From the NCBI RefSeq assembly GCF_029868745.1, contig NZ_JARWOP010000336.1, positions 1 through 64,000 on the forward strand: 64,000 nt of DNA. The letters run 5' to 3'. This DNA is from Nocardia wallacei (GTDB lineage: Bacteria > Actinomycetota > Actinomycetes > Mycobacteriales > Mycobacteriaceae). Below, piece by piece: positions 43,553-51,725 of the stretch (its first letter is position 1; each line of letters opens with the position of its first letter). The position numbers and the translations under genes were made by a program. Below the pieces are notes generated by a model. The model saw only the letters and a list, made by a program, of their open reading frames with translations, was not told the origin of the DNA and ran no database searches.

Positions 43553-43777
43553 CTACGTCCTGAACCGGAAGAGGATCCGGCCGCGCGTGAGGTCGTACGG
43601 GCTGAGTTCCACGAGTACCCGATCCTGCGGCAAGATCTTGATGTAGTTCTTCCGTATCTTTCCGCTGATATGCGCGAGCACCTTGTGCCCGTTGTCGAGT
43701 TCCACGGTGAAAGTGGCGTTGCGCAGGCACTCGGCCACGGTGCCCTCGATTTCGATGCCTCTCGATGTTTTCGTCAT
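43553..43777 (-). CDS. infA: Translation initiation factor IF-1 paralogue
   Basis: This 74-residue S1-fold (OB) protein reads GIEIEGTVAECLRNATFTVE, then LDNGHKVLAHISGKIRKNYI and ILPQDRVLVELSPYDLTRGR, so the IF-1 core is intact. The tail LFRFRT differs from the YRYK of the usual actinobacterial IF-1, and the gene is far from the rpmJ-rpsM context of the housekeeping copy. It is therefore probably a second, conditionally expressed IF-1. Its ATG overlaps the stop of the preceding acetyltransferase gene (ATGA), so expression is coupled to the attenuator described at 44567-44621. Confidence 0.93.
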   Translation of the reverse strand: MTKTSRGIEIEGTVAECLRNATFTVELDNGHKVLAHISGKIRKNYIKILPQDRVLVELSPYDLTRGRILFRFRT

Positions 43778-44568
43778 CGCAGCACCAACTCCACATTGCT
43801 GTTCGCGCGCCGCGCGCCGATACCGTCGAACAGCGCCATGGCCGCGACATTGGATTCGTTCACATCGGCTGACGCCGTGTCGATTCCGGCGCGGTGCAAT
43901 GCGCCCAGCGTGTGACTCAGCAGCGACCGGGCGATACCTCGACGATGCCGCGAGGCCAGTACCGCGACGAGTCCGATGCGTGCGTGGCGGCGTCGGGTTA
44001 CCACTCGCACCAGACCCACATATCGGCCGGACTGCGAGGCCACCGTGTAATTCGACGGGTCCGGCGCGGTATTCCCGTCGGGACAGCGCAATATCTCGAC
44101 AGGCATCTCCTGCCATCCGACGGTTGCCTCGACCTCGTCGCGAATTTCGCGATCCAAGGTCCGCAACGGGGTTTCCTCGGCGTCACCGGCGGCCACGATC
44201 GTGATCCCCGGCGGCGGGACCGCGTCGAGGCCCGTGCTTTTCGGATCGGTAGAGAGCAGATATTCCCACTCGCGACGCCGGGTCGTGAAACCGGCGCGCG
44301 CCCAATTGGCTGTCGTATGCGTATCGGCCTCGTCCACCACCGTGTACAGCGGCCTCGGCAGGTGTACCGATATCGCGCCGGCGAGTTGGTCGAAAACCGT
44401 GTCGTGCCAGGAGTCGATGCTGACGAAGATTCGCCCGTCGGGGCGACGCGAGACATCGCTGCGGCCGACCGTCCGGCCGTCTTCGAGCGCGTGCCATTGT
44501 GTCTCGCCGACCCGCGTGATCACGACGGAGGGTTTGCCCCTGTCCGCGGTGGGGTGCACAGAATTCAT
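43774..44568 (-). CDS. GNAT acetyltransferase in IF-1 operon
   Basis: ATG 44568, with AAAGG 10 nt upstream, gives 264 residues. The N-terminal half (TWHDT... VHLPRPLYTVVDEADTHTTANW, ARAGFTTRRREWEYLL) looks like a partial GNAT repeat. The C-terminal half is a full GNAT domain with GLVRVVTRRRHARIGLVAVL, the acetyl-CoA loop ASRHRRGIARSLLSH and motif B DVNESNVAAMALFDGIGARR. This double-GNAT shape is also seen in aminoglycoside- or peptide-modifying enzymes. Coupling to an IF-1 paralogue and the upstream leader ORF suggest a role in ribosome protection or antibiotic tolerance. That role is inference. Confidence 0.88.
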   Translation of the reverse strand: MNSVHPTADRGKPSVVITRVGETQWHALEDGRTVGRSDVSRRPDGRIFVSIDSWHDTVFDQLAGAISVHLPRPLYTVVDEADTHTTANWARAGFTTRRREWEYLLSTDPKSTGLDAVPPPGITIVAAGDAEETPLRTLDREIRDEVEATVGWQEMPVEILRCPDGNTAPDPSNYTVASQSGRYVGLVRVVTRRRHARIGLVAVLASRHRRGIARSLLSHTLGALHRAGIDTASADVNESNVAAMALFDGIGARRANSNVELVLR

Positions 44569-44621
44569 AGGTGTTGCCTTTCGGGATTGCCTTGTTGCGC
44601 AGGCACTCCCGGCGACACCTA
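44567..44621 (-). promoter_or_regulatory. Translational attenuator sequestering the acetyltransferase start
   Basis: Minus-strand RNA from the leader stop codon to the acetyltransferase ATG can fold almost completely. The outer helix pairs TAGGTGT-C-GCC (44611-44621, beginning with the leader's TAG) with GGC-A-ACACCTA (44568-44578, ending with the A of ATG): 10 pairs and one mismatch. The inner helix pairs GGGA-G-TGCCT with AGGCA-A-TCCC around an 8-nt loop. The ribosome site (GAAAGG) lies in a 4-nt bulge and the outer helix. A ribosome stalled on the leader stop would open the outer helix. Confidence 0.72.
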
Positions 44622-44678
44622 CGTCGATCGCCGAACCGTGAACACGAGGGGGAGCACCCACATCGATACAGCGTTCAT
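44619..44678 (-). CDS. Leader peptide ORF, 19 aa
   Basis: ATG 44678 follows AAGGAGGTGA (44684-44693), a 10-nt perfect match to the 16S 3' end, with 5 nt spacing. It is the strongest ribosome site seen in the window. The peptide is MNAVSMWVLPLVFTVRRST, ending at TAG 44619-44621. That stop codon is the first part of the attenuator's outer stem. The peptide has no amino-acid run typical of biosynthetic attenuators, which favours antibiotic- or stress-induced ribosome stalling. Confidence 0.7.
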   Translation of the reverse strand: MNAVSMWVLPLVFTVRRST

Positions 44679-44714
44679 GGGTCTCACCTCCTTGCGTGAT
44701 GTCACGGTTCCCGG

Positions 44715-44745
44715 AGGGTAGCAGCCCGGGTTCTGCCCCGGCCAA
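44715..44745 (-). promoter_or_regulatory. Possible promoter of the leader-GNAT-IF-1 operon
   Basis: On the minus strand, TTGGCC (44740-44745) and TACCCT (44715-44720) form a -35/-10 pair with a somewhat long 19-bp spacer, starting transcription about 30 nt before the leader ATG. The -35 adjoins the cobD stop at 44746 and is preceded by AAAATGA. A/T-rich DNA just upstream of -35 is a feature of WhiB7-type promoters. Confidence 0.4.
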
Positions 44746-45723
44746 TCATTTTCCGCGACGCCGAGACGGGCGCAGACAGGCGAGGGCCACGGCCGACGCC
44801 GCCGCGGTTACCTGGACCGCCTCGGACAGGCGGACGGCGCGGCGCAGATCGGGGACCTGGGGGGACGGTCCGTCGCCGAGGGTGGGGCGGATTTCGGTGC
44901 CGTGCCGGTATCGGGTCCGGCCGCCCAGTCGGACACCCAGCGCTCCGGCCATCGCGGCTTCGGCTACGCCCGCGTTGGGGCTCGGGTGGGCGGCGGCGTC
45001 GCGACGCCAGGCGTGGACGGCGGCGGCCGGACGACCTCCGACCACCGGGGCCAGCAGTGCGGTCAAGGCTCCGCTCGCGCGCGCCGGGAGCAGGTTGGCC
45101 AGATCGTCGGTGCGGGCGGCCGCCCAGCCGAACCGGTGGTAGCGGTCGTTGCGGTAGCCGACCATGGCGTCCAAGGTATTGACGGCCCGATATCCGAGCA
45201 GGCCGGGTACCCCGGCGACCGCGCCCCAGAACAGCGGGGCCACGGTGGCGTCGGACGTGTTCTCCGCGAGGGATTCGACCGCCGCGCGGGCGAGTCCGTC
45301 CGCGTCCAGCGCCTCGGGGTCGCGCCCGCACAGCGAAGGCAACAACCGGCGCGCTCCCGCGATGTCCCCCGATTCCAGGCGGTGGGCCATGTCCGAGCCG
45401 GTCCGCGCGAGCGTCGTCCCACCGAGCGCGATCCACGTGGCGAGCGCCGTCGACAACCCTTGCGCCACAACGGTTCGCGTGCCCGCGCCCCGTCCGACAG
45501 CGAACAGCCGCTCCACACCCGCCGACATCGCTACGACACCCCCGACGAGCACCACCTCGTGCACCACGCCGGCCGCACGCCCGTCCCGGTAGCCGACCTT
45601 CTCCGCCACCCCCGCCACCGTCCCGAAACCCGCCACCGGATGCCACCGCGCCGGGTCCCCCGCCATCCGATCCAGCACGAACCCCAGCCCCAGCCCGATC
45701 GCCCTCGCAGTCCCCATACGCAC
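44746..45723 (-). CDS. cobD: Adenosylcobinamide-phosphate synthase
   Basis: CobD (CbiB family) joins the aminopropanol linker to adenosylcobyric acid in the membrane. The 325-residue protein has four to five membrane spans and the conserved pieces DRMAGDPARWHPVAGFG, RAAVESLAENTSDATVAPLFW, YRAVNTLDAMVGYRNDRY, FGWAAARTDDLANLLPARA and HPSPNAGVAEAAMAGALGVRLGG. Start is GTG 45723 or ATG 45717. It corresponds to Rv2236c. Together with cobC at 40066 it supports cobalamin synthesis. Confidence 0.96.
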   Translation of the reverse strand: MRMGTARAIGLGLGFVLDRMAGDPARWHPVAGFGTVAGVAEKVGYRDGRAAGVVHEVVLVGGVVAMSAGVERLFAVGRGAGTRTVVAQGLSTALATWIALGGTTLARTGSDMAHRLESGDIAGARRLLPSLCGRDPEALDADGLARAAVESLAENTSDATVAPLFWGAVAGVPGLLGYRAVNTLDAMVGYRNDRYHRFGWAAARTDDLANLLPARASGALTALLAPVVGGRPAAAVHAWRRDAAAHPSPNAGVAEAAMAGALGVRLGGRTRYRHGTEIRPTLGDGPSPQVPDLRRAVRLSEAVQVTAAASAVALACLRPSRRRGK

Positions 45724-45893
45724 CGGCCGAGCCTAACCGCGCCGCAACCCACCCGGCCGACCCCGCCACGATTTCCGCTGCCCGCACCGCCGATCGAGAA
45801 CCAGGCACCGGCGCACCCGATGTCACACCCCGGCGACCTGCGTCGTCACCTCCATAACGCACCGATAGGCTCGGGCGGACGGAAGGAAGCAGG

Positions 45894-46823
45894 GTGACGA
45901 CTGAGGAGCGTACCGGCGAGATCGATCGGGCGGAGTTGGCGCGTCGGTTCGAGGAGCACCGGCAGTATCTGCGCCGGCTGGCCTACAGCACGCTGGGAAG
46001 CCTCAGTGACGCCGACGATGTGGTGCAGGAGGCGTGGCTGCGGTTGCAGCGGTGGCACGAGCACCGCGCCGCCGATGACCAGATCGACAACCTGCGCGCA
46101 TGGCTGACCACGGTGACCGGACGGCTCGCCCTGGACCAGCTGGGATCGGCCCGTGCCCGGCGCGAACAGTATGTCGGGGAATGGCTGCCCGAACCGGAGG
46201 TCATCACCATGGACGATCCCGCCGACCGCGTCACCCAGGACGAGCGGGTCACCACCGCGCTACTGGTCGTGCTGGAGTCGCTGTCGCCCGCCGAGCGCAC
46301 CGCCTTCGTGCTGCAGGAGGTGTTCGGTATGACCGCGCCCGAGGTGGCCGACGTCGTGGGCCGGACGCCAGCGGCGGTGCGCCAGTTGGCTTCTCGCGCG
46401 CGCAAGCATGTCGAGGAGGGCACTCCGCGCTTCCCCGCCAGCCGCGACGAGCACGAGAAGGCGGTGTCGGCGTTCGCGCTGGCGTGGCGGTCCGGCGACC
46501 TGAGCGCGCTGCTCGGCGTGCTCGACGAGAAGGTCGTGCTGACCGCCGATGGTGGCGGCAAGGTGCCCGCCATCCGCAAGCCGGTGCGGGGCGCGGAGCT
46601 GGTCGCCAAGATGTTCCTCGGCTGGTACCGGGCGGGTACCGGCGCGTGGGGGCGGCACGTGCTGGTCAACGGCAGCCCGGGCCTGATCGTGTTCGACGGC
46701 ACCCATGTCGGGGTGTTCTCGTTCGTGGTCGACGGCGATCACATCGTGGGCATCAATGTCGTTCGCAACCCCGACAAGCTGCGCGACCTGCCGACGGGCG
46801 ACGAGCCCGACTGGTACCTCTGA
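45894..46823 (+). CDS. ECF41-type RNA polymerase sigma factor (SigJ-like)
   Basis: Start GTG 45894 follows GGAAGGAAG. The 309-residue protein has sigma region 2 (YLRRLAYSTLGSLSDADDVVQEAWLRLQRW), region 4 (LSPAERTAFVLQEVFGMTAPEVADVVGRTPAAVRQLASRAR) and a C-terminal SnoaL-like domain. That domain contains the ECF41 motifs DGGGK and NPDKL, which act as an internal regulator instead of a separate anti-sigma factor. ECF41 factors usually lie next to a carboxymuconolactone decarboxylase-, oxidoreductase- or epimerase-type target; none is adjacent here. The next gene, on the other strand, ends 9 bp away. Confidence 0.95.
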   Translation: MTTEERTGEIDRAELARRFEEHRQYLRRLAYSTLGSLSDADDVVQEAWLRLQRWHEHRAADDQIDNLRAWLTTVTGRLALDQLGSARARREQYVGEWLPEPEVITMDDPADRVTQDERVTTALLVVLESLSPAERTAFVLQEVFGMTAPEVADVVGRTPAAVRQLASRARKHVEEGTPRFPASRDEHEKAVSAFALAWRSGDLSALLGVLDEKVVLTADGGGKVPAIRKPVRGAELVAKMFLGWYRAGTGAWGRHVLVNGSPGLIVFDGTHVGVFSFVVDGDHIVGINVVRNPDKLRDLPTGDEPDWYL

Positions 46824-46831
46824 GCCGTAGG

Positions 46832-48946
46832 TCAGGACTGGCGAAGCTGCCAATCGCTCGGCAGTCCGTCGACCTTCACGGTGGTTCCCCGCGCCTGGAT
46901 GGTGATGGTGGCGGGGCCCAGCCGGAGCTCGGCGAGACGCACTCGACCGGCCCGGTCGGGCAGGCGCGGCGCGATGCCCAGGGTGCGATTGGGAACGTCG
47001 GGTTGCAGGCCGAGGTACGAACGCATCAGCAACAGCGGCGCCGCGCTGGACCAGGCCTGCGGTGAGCACGAGGTCGGGTACGGCACCGGCGCGGGGAAAT
47101 CCTTGCGGGTGAAGCCGCAGAACAGTTCCGGCGGGCGGGCGCCGAAACCCATGATCGCCTCGAGCAGCCCCCCGGCCAGGCGTTCGGCAAGTTCGGTGGC
47201 ACCGGGAATGTGGTGGTAGCGCAGCAGACCGGCGATCGCGATGGCGGTGTCGTGCGGCCACACCGAGCCGTTGTGGTAGCTCATCGGGTTGTAGCGGCCC
47301 ATGGATTCCGACAGGGTGCGCAGTCCGAACCCGCTGTCCATCCCGGGCTCGGACAGCCGCTCGATGAGGGTCGCGGCGCGCTCGTCGGGGACGATCCCGG
47401 TCCACAGGCAGTGCGCGACATTGCTCGACAGCGCGTCCACCGGATTCTTCCGGGCGTCCAGAGCTATTGCGTACCAACCGGATTGGGGCAGCCAGAACGC
47501 CTCGTCGAAGTGCGCCTTGAGTTCCGCCGCCTGGGTGCGCAGCCGGGTGGCGGTCTCGGTGTCACCGAAGGCCTCGGCGATGTCGGCCCGGCCCAGCCGC
47601 GCGGCGTAGACGTAGCCCTGCACCTCGCACAGCGCGATCGGCGGGTCGGCGAGGCGGCCGTCGGCGAAGGAGATCGCGTCCCAGCTGTCCTTCCAGCCCT
47701 GATTGGCCAGGCCCTGATCGGTTTTGCGGCGGTACTCGACGAACCCGTCGCCGTCGGTGTCGCCGTACGAGTCGATCCAGGTGAGCGCGGCGTCGGCGGC
47801 GGGCAGCAGCGCCTTGACGATCGCCTCCTCGGCGCCCCAGCGCCAGCATTCGGCCAGCAGCATGACGAAAAGCGGTGTGGCATCGACGGTTCCGTAGTAC
47901 ACGGTGCCGCCGAGCACCTCGTCACCGGCGGGTCCGTGCCGCATCTCGTGCATGATGCGGCCCGGTTCCTCCTCGGTGATCGGATCGACGTGGGTGCCCT
48001 GCAACGCCGCCAGCTGCTGCAGCGTGCCCAGTGCGAGATCGGAGTCCAGCAGCAGCGCCATCCACGAGGTGAGCAGGCTGTCGCGGCCGAACAGCGTCAT
48101 GAACCACGGTGCGCCCGCGGCCACGTAGGTCGGCGCGTCGCCGCCTTGGTCATCGATGCGCAGGGCGCCCAGATCGCCCTCGGTGCGCTGCAGGATCGAG
48201 GTGAGGCCGGGGTCGCCGGCGGTGAGGCTGGTGGCCGTCGCCCGCCACTGCTTCATCCGGTAGGTGGGGCTGTCCTGGTCGTCGTCGCTGAAGGTCGCCT
48301 CGACGGCGCGGTGCCCGATGATCGGGCGGCAGCGCACGGTGGTCTGCCAGTGACCGCGCCGCGGCACGACGATTCGCCAGGTCAGCGTGCCGGGCTGGGC
48401 GGCGGGGCTGCCGTCGGCGGTGATGGTCAGGCCGCGTCCGGGGTCGTCGCGGTCGGTGAGGTGCAGTTCGCCGTCGGCGGCGGCCAGCTCACAGCCGACG
48501 CTGTGCACCTGCCCGGCCTTGACCGCGAACAGGTCGGCGAAGTCGGCGTCGACGTTCAGCGACAGGGTCATCGCGGTGTCCTCGTCGCCGAGGTTGTGCA
48601 CGGCGATGATCTCGCGCATGCCGTCGCCGATCATCCTGCGGCGCAGGATCAGCACGGTGCTGTCGGCGATGCCCTGCCGGGCCGGTTTCCGCAGCACGAA
48701 CCGGGCGCGGAAGGCCTCCGACATCATCACCGACAGCTGCTCGGGCCGGTGGCCGTCCAACCGCAGCTCCCACCGGGAGACGACGCGGGCGTCACGGTAG
48801 AACAGCCCCTGCGAAGTCCCGGCATTGATGTCGCCCAGCGGATCCGACAGGCAGAATGTGCTCGCCTCCACCATCGTCACCACACCGCCACCACCGCCGA
48901 TGATCGGCATCGGCTGACCGGCATTGAACACCGAGGGCGCGCTCAT
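46832..48946 (-). CDS. Amylo-alpha-1,6-glucosidase/glycogen-debranching-type protein
   Basis: ATG 48946 (or GTG 48952) gives 704 residues. The N-terminal domain (residues 20-280) is the beta-rich 'glycogen debranching enzyme N-terminal' type: STFCLSDPLGDINAGTSQGLFYRDARVVSRWEL. The rest is an (alpha/alpha)6 barrel of the GH63/GH15-like clan with GAPWFMTLFGRDSLLTSW, GWKDSWDAISF, CEVQGYVYAAR and YHNGSVWPHDTAI, where acidic catalytic residues occur. No signal peptide is seen. The substrate may be glycogen, trehalose-type or other alpha-glucans. A 237-bp non-coding gap precedes it. Confidence 0.9.
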   Translation of the reverse strand: MSAPSVFNAGQPMPIIGGGGGVVTMVEASTFCLSDPLGDINAGTSQGLFYRDARVVSRWELRLDGHRPEQLSVMMSEAFRARFVLRKPARQGIADSTVLILRRRMIGDGMREIIAVHNLGDEDTAMTLSLNVDADFADLFAVKAGQVHSVGCELAAADGELHLTDRDDPGRGLTITADGSPAAQPGTLTWRIVVPRRGHWQTTVRCRPIIGHRAVEATFSDDDQDSPTYRMKQWRATATSLTAGDPGLTSILQRTEGDLGALRIDDQGGDAPTYVAAGAPWFMTLFGRDSLLTSWMALLLDSDLALGTLQQLAALQGTHVDPITEEEPGRIMHEMRHGPAGDEVLGGTVYYGTVDATPLFVMLLAECWRWGAEEAIVKALLPAADAALTWIDSYGDTDGDGFVEYRRKTDQGLANQGWKDSWDAISFADGRLADPPIALCEVQGYVYAARLGRADIAEAFGDTETATRLRTQAAELKAHFDEAFWLPQSGWYAIALDARKNPVDALSSNVAHCLWTGIVPDERAATLIERLSEPGMDSGFGLRTLSESMGRYNPMSYHNGSVWPHDTAIAIAGLLRYHHIPGATELAERLAGGLLEAIMGFGARPPELFCGFTRKDFPAPVPYPTSCSPQAWSSAAPLLLMRSYLGLQPDVPNRTLGIAPRLPDRAGRVRLAELRLGPATITIQARGTTVKVDGLPSDWQLRQS

Positions 48947-49183
48947 ACCCACACACTCGCCGCGCTACGGGCATTTTCACGAAACGGCACGAGACTCATC
49001 GCCTGACTCCTCGTCGGTGAGGTGGGATAGCGTGCGCAGACCACGCTGTCAGAAACCCCCACCCCACTCAAGATCGCAAGGTTTGCCGCCCCCGGTTGTT
49101 ACCCCATCGTTGCCGGAACGCCCGGCAGCTACGGTCACGCGGGGACGGGTCCGCGTGAACCGAGATGACGTCGGCGACGAGCC

Positions 49184-50233
49184 TCAGCCAACCGGTTCCG
49201 ACGGCGGTAGCGAGCTGATTGCGGTGGCGCAGCCGCAGGTTTCGGCTGGGGTGAGGAAGACCTCGAGGGGGGTGGGGGCGGGGGCCGGGGTTTTCAGGGC
49301 GGCGTCGAGGGCGTGGCGGGCGATGGTGTCGATGGGCTGGCGGACGGTGGTGAGGGGGAGTTGGCCGTAGAGGTTGGTGGCGTCGCCGTCGAAGCCGACC
49401 AAGGCGATGTCGTGGGGGACGCGGGCGCCGCTGTCGGTGACGGCTCGGAGGGCGGCGGCCGCTTGGCCGTAGGTGCCGATCACCAGGGCGTGGGGGGCGT
49501 GCCCGGCGGTGAGGCGGGCGGCGACGGCGTGGTAGGCGCCGGCGGGGGTGAGATCGGTGCGGAGCAGGCGGGCCGCGGACGGGCCGAGGACCGACGCGTA
49601 GCCCTCGTAGCGCTGCGCCACGGTTTCGCGGTCGCCGTGCTCGACGTCGCCGGGAGTGAATCCGCCGACGAAGACCACCTCGGTGCGGCCGTGCACGGTG
49701 ACGAGGTGTTCGGTGGCGAGCGCACCCGCCCGGACATGGTCGGCGCCGATCACCGGCGCGTCGACAGCGCCCCGATTGTTGTGCACCCAGACGACCGGGA
49801 TGCGCTCTCGGCGGCACAGCGCGGCCGTGGCGGGCCCGTTGGCACTCCCCACCACGATCAGCCCGTCGATACCGGAATCGGCGAAGGCGCGGACGAATTC
49901 GATCTCCCGTTCCGGGTCGTACCCGGTGTTGCCGATCAGGGTCAGGTGGTCGCGACCGCGCGCTTCCACCTCGATGCGGCCGACGAGCGCCCCGAACAGC
50001 GGAAGCGTCAGATCGGGCACGAGCAGTCCGATCTGCTTCCACCGGCGCGGCCGCCGCAGCGCCCGGGCGATCCGGTCCGGGCGGTAGTCGAGTTCGTCGA
50101 GGGCCGCGACCACGCGCGCCCGCAGCGCCTCGGAGACCGGCCGGGGCCCGTCGTTGAGGACATAGCTGACGACGGCCGTGGACGTCCCGGCCCGCCGCGC
50201 CACATCGGCCAGCGTCACCCGCTCGGCAGTCAT
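49184..50233 (-). CDS. LacI-family transcriptional repressor
   Basis: ATG 50233 follows GGATGGGGCGG and gives 349 residues. The N-terminal helix-turn-helix and hinge are complete (VTLADVARRAGTSTAVVSYVLN, then VVAALDELDYRPDRIARAL), followed by a type I periplasmic-binding fold (IGLLVPDLTLPLFGALV, ALVGFDGDATNLYGQLPLTTV). It diverges from the arylsulfotransferase/ABC operon, so it probably represses that operon and itself. The likely inducer is a sulfonated or sulfated organic compound, by context only. Confidence 0.93.
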   Translation of the reverse strand: MTAERVTLADVARRAGTSTAVVSYVLNDGPRPVSEALRARVVAALDELDYRPDRIARALRRPRRWKQIGLLVPDLTLPLFGALVGRIEVEARGRDHLTLIGNTGYDPEREIEFVRAFADSGIDGLIVVGSANGPATAALCRRERIPVVWVHNNRGAVDAPVIGADHVRAGALATEHLVTVHGRTEVVFVGGFTPGDVEHGDRETVAQRYEGYASVLGPSAARLLRTDLTPAGAYHAVAARLTAGHAPHALVIGTYGQAAAALRAVTDSGARVPHDIALVGFDGDATNLYGQLPLTTVRQPIDTIARHALDAALKTPAPAPTPLEVFLTPAETCGCATAISSLPPSEPVG

Positions 50234-50326
50234 GATCCGCCCCATCCTCATCGATCGCCCGCCGGTCCGACAAGGGTTCGAACCATGCTGATTCTCTCAC
50301 CGTATGCGCAGCTCAGAGCCTACGCA

Positions 50327-50339
50327 AATCGATTAGATT
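50327..50339. promoter_or_regulatory. LacI-type operator half-overlapping a -10 element
   Basis: AATCGATT (50327-50334) is a perfect palindrome with the central CG typical of LacI-family operators. It overlaps TAGATT (50334-50339), a plausible -10 for the rightward operon starting at 50391. It sits in the 157-bp divergent region after the repressor gene. The assignment is by position and motif. Confidence 0.4.
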
Positions 50340-50390
50340 GGTAACCTCCGCGACCCCTGGACGCAACAACCGATTGGTGGAGTAATTCGC

Positions 50391-51725
50391 ATGGCCTTCG
50401 TACGACCGACCGGTGTCACCTACTTCGATCCCGAGCCGGCACACCACAGTTACGTCCTGTACTCGGGATCGGACGGGACCACGCGCCTGATCGATCTGAA
50501 CGGCGCCGTGCACCACGAGTGGCCGTTCGCCGGGGTGCCGCCGCGCATTCTCGATCCCGCGCTCACCGGCGGCCGTCTCGGCGACCTCGGAGTGCAACTG
50601 TCTGCCGGGGACGACCCGCGCGGCGGGATCTACGCCAATCGCACCGTCGGCCAGCTGTCGTGGACGGGCGAGCGGGTGTGGGAGTGGGGCGAGCGGGCGC
50701 CGGGCGGCGCGGCGCGGCAGAACCACGACTGGGAACTGCTCCCCAACGGAAACCGGTTGCTGCTGGTCACGATTCCGCGCGTGGTGCCCGCCCTGGGCCC
50801 CGATGTCGTGGGCGACCAGGGGCTGTACGAGGTCTCCCCCGGCGGCGAGATCGTCTGGGAGTGGCGCGCCGGAGACCATCTCGACGAGCTGGGCTTGTCG
50901 GCGGAGGGCTGGGATGCGCTGCGCCGCACCGTGGCTCGCGATCCGGACGACCCCTGGGGGTACCTGGAGATCAACAGCGCCAAGACCCTCGGCCCGAACC
51001 GCTGGCACCGCGCGGACCCGGACGGCATCTTCCAGCCGGACAACATCCTGATCAGCTACCGCAAGGCGAATATCGTCGCGCTGCTCGACCGGTCCAGCGG
51101 CGCCGTCGTGTGGAAGCTGGGTCCGTACTTCGCGGCCGAACCCGGGGCCCAGCATCAGCGAATCAACGTCCACAAGGTCCCCCGCCCGCTCGACCAGATC
51201 TCCGGGCAGCACAATCCCCATCTCATCGCCGAGGGGTTGCCGGGCGCGGGCAACATCCTGGTCTTCGACAACCAGGGCGGCGCCGGATATCCGCCCGCCC
51301 CGCTCGGCATCTACGCGGGATCGCGGGTACTGGAGATCGATCCGGCGACCGAGGAGATCGTCTGGCAGTACACCGCCGAGGATTCCGGCCTGCCGTCGTG
51401 GACGTTCTTCAGCTCCTTTGTCAGCAACGCCCAGCGCCTGCCGAACGGCAACACGCTCGTCACCGAGGGCATGAACGGCCGGTTGTTCCAGGTCACCCCC
51501 GACGGCCGGGTGGTGTGGGAATACCACACGCCCTACACCGGATTCGGGGTCGCCGGGGAACCGGAGGTGCGGGAACCGCGGGTGCCGGGCGTCGACCGCG
51601 CCACCCGCACCTCGCTGATCTACCGCGCCCAGGCCGTGCCGTTCGACTGGGTGCCGATCGGCGCGCCGCACACGCCGCCCGTGCCGATCGACCCGTACCC
51701 CACCCCGGAAAGCGCCAGACCATGA
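50391..51725 (+). CDS. Arylsulfotransferase (ASST)-family beta-propeller protein
   Basis: The 444-residue protein starts at ATG 50391 after GGTGGAG. It shows beta-propeller blades with repeated 'G.I.W.W' turns (GERVWEWGERAPGG, GGEIVWEWRAGDHLDELG, DGRVVWEYHTPYTG) and the ASST motif NHDWELLPNGNRLLL, with QHNPHLIAEG as a candidate catalytic-His segment. Bacterial ASSTs move sulfate between phenolic esters. There is no signal peptide, although classical ASSTs are periplasmic, so it should be cytosolic. It is the first gene of the operon and overlaps the permease gene (ATGA), tying it to uptake of a sulfur compound. Confidence 0.85.
   Translation: MAFVRPTGVTYFDPEPAHHSYVLYSGSDGTTRLIDLNGAVHHEWPFAGVPPRILDPALTGGRLGDLGVQLSAGDDPRGGIYANRTVGQLSWTGERVWEWGERAPGGAARQNHDWELLPNGNRLLLVTIPRVVPALGPDVVGDQGLYEVSPGGEIVWEWRAGDHLDELGLSAEGWDALRRTVARDPDDPWGYLEINSAKTLGPNRWHRADPDGIFQPDNILISYRKANIVALLDRSSGAVVWKLGPYFAAEPGAQHQRINVHKVPRPLDQISGQHNPHLIAEGLPGAGNILVFDNQGGAGYPPAPLGIYAGSRVLEIDPATEEIVWQYTAEDSGLPSWTFFSSFVSNAQRLPNGNTLVTEGMNGRLFQVTPDGRVVWEYHTPYTGFGVAGEPEVREPRVPGVDRATRTSLIYRAQAVPFDWVPIGAPHTPPVPIDPYPTPESARP

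Noticed and set aside
47210..49006. 598-codon plus-strand open frame
   Set aside because: It is antisense to the debranching-type glycosidase, which has conserved barrel motifs.
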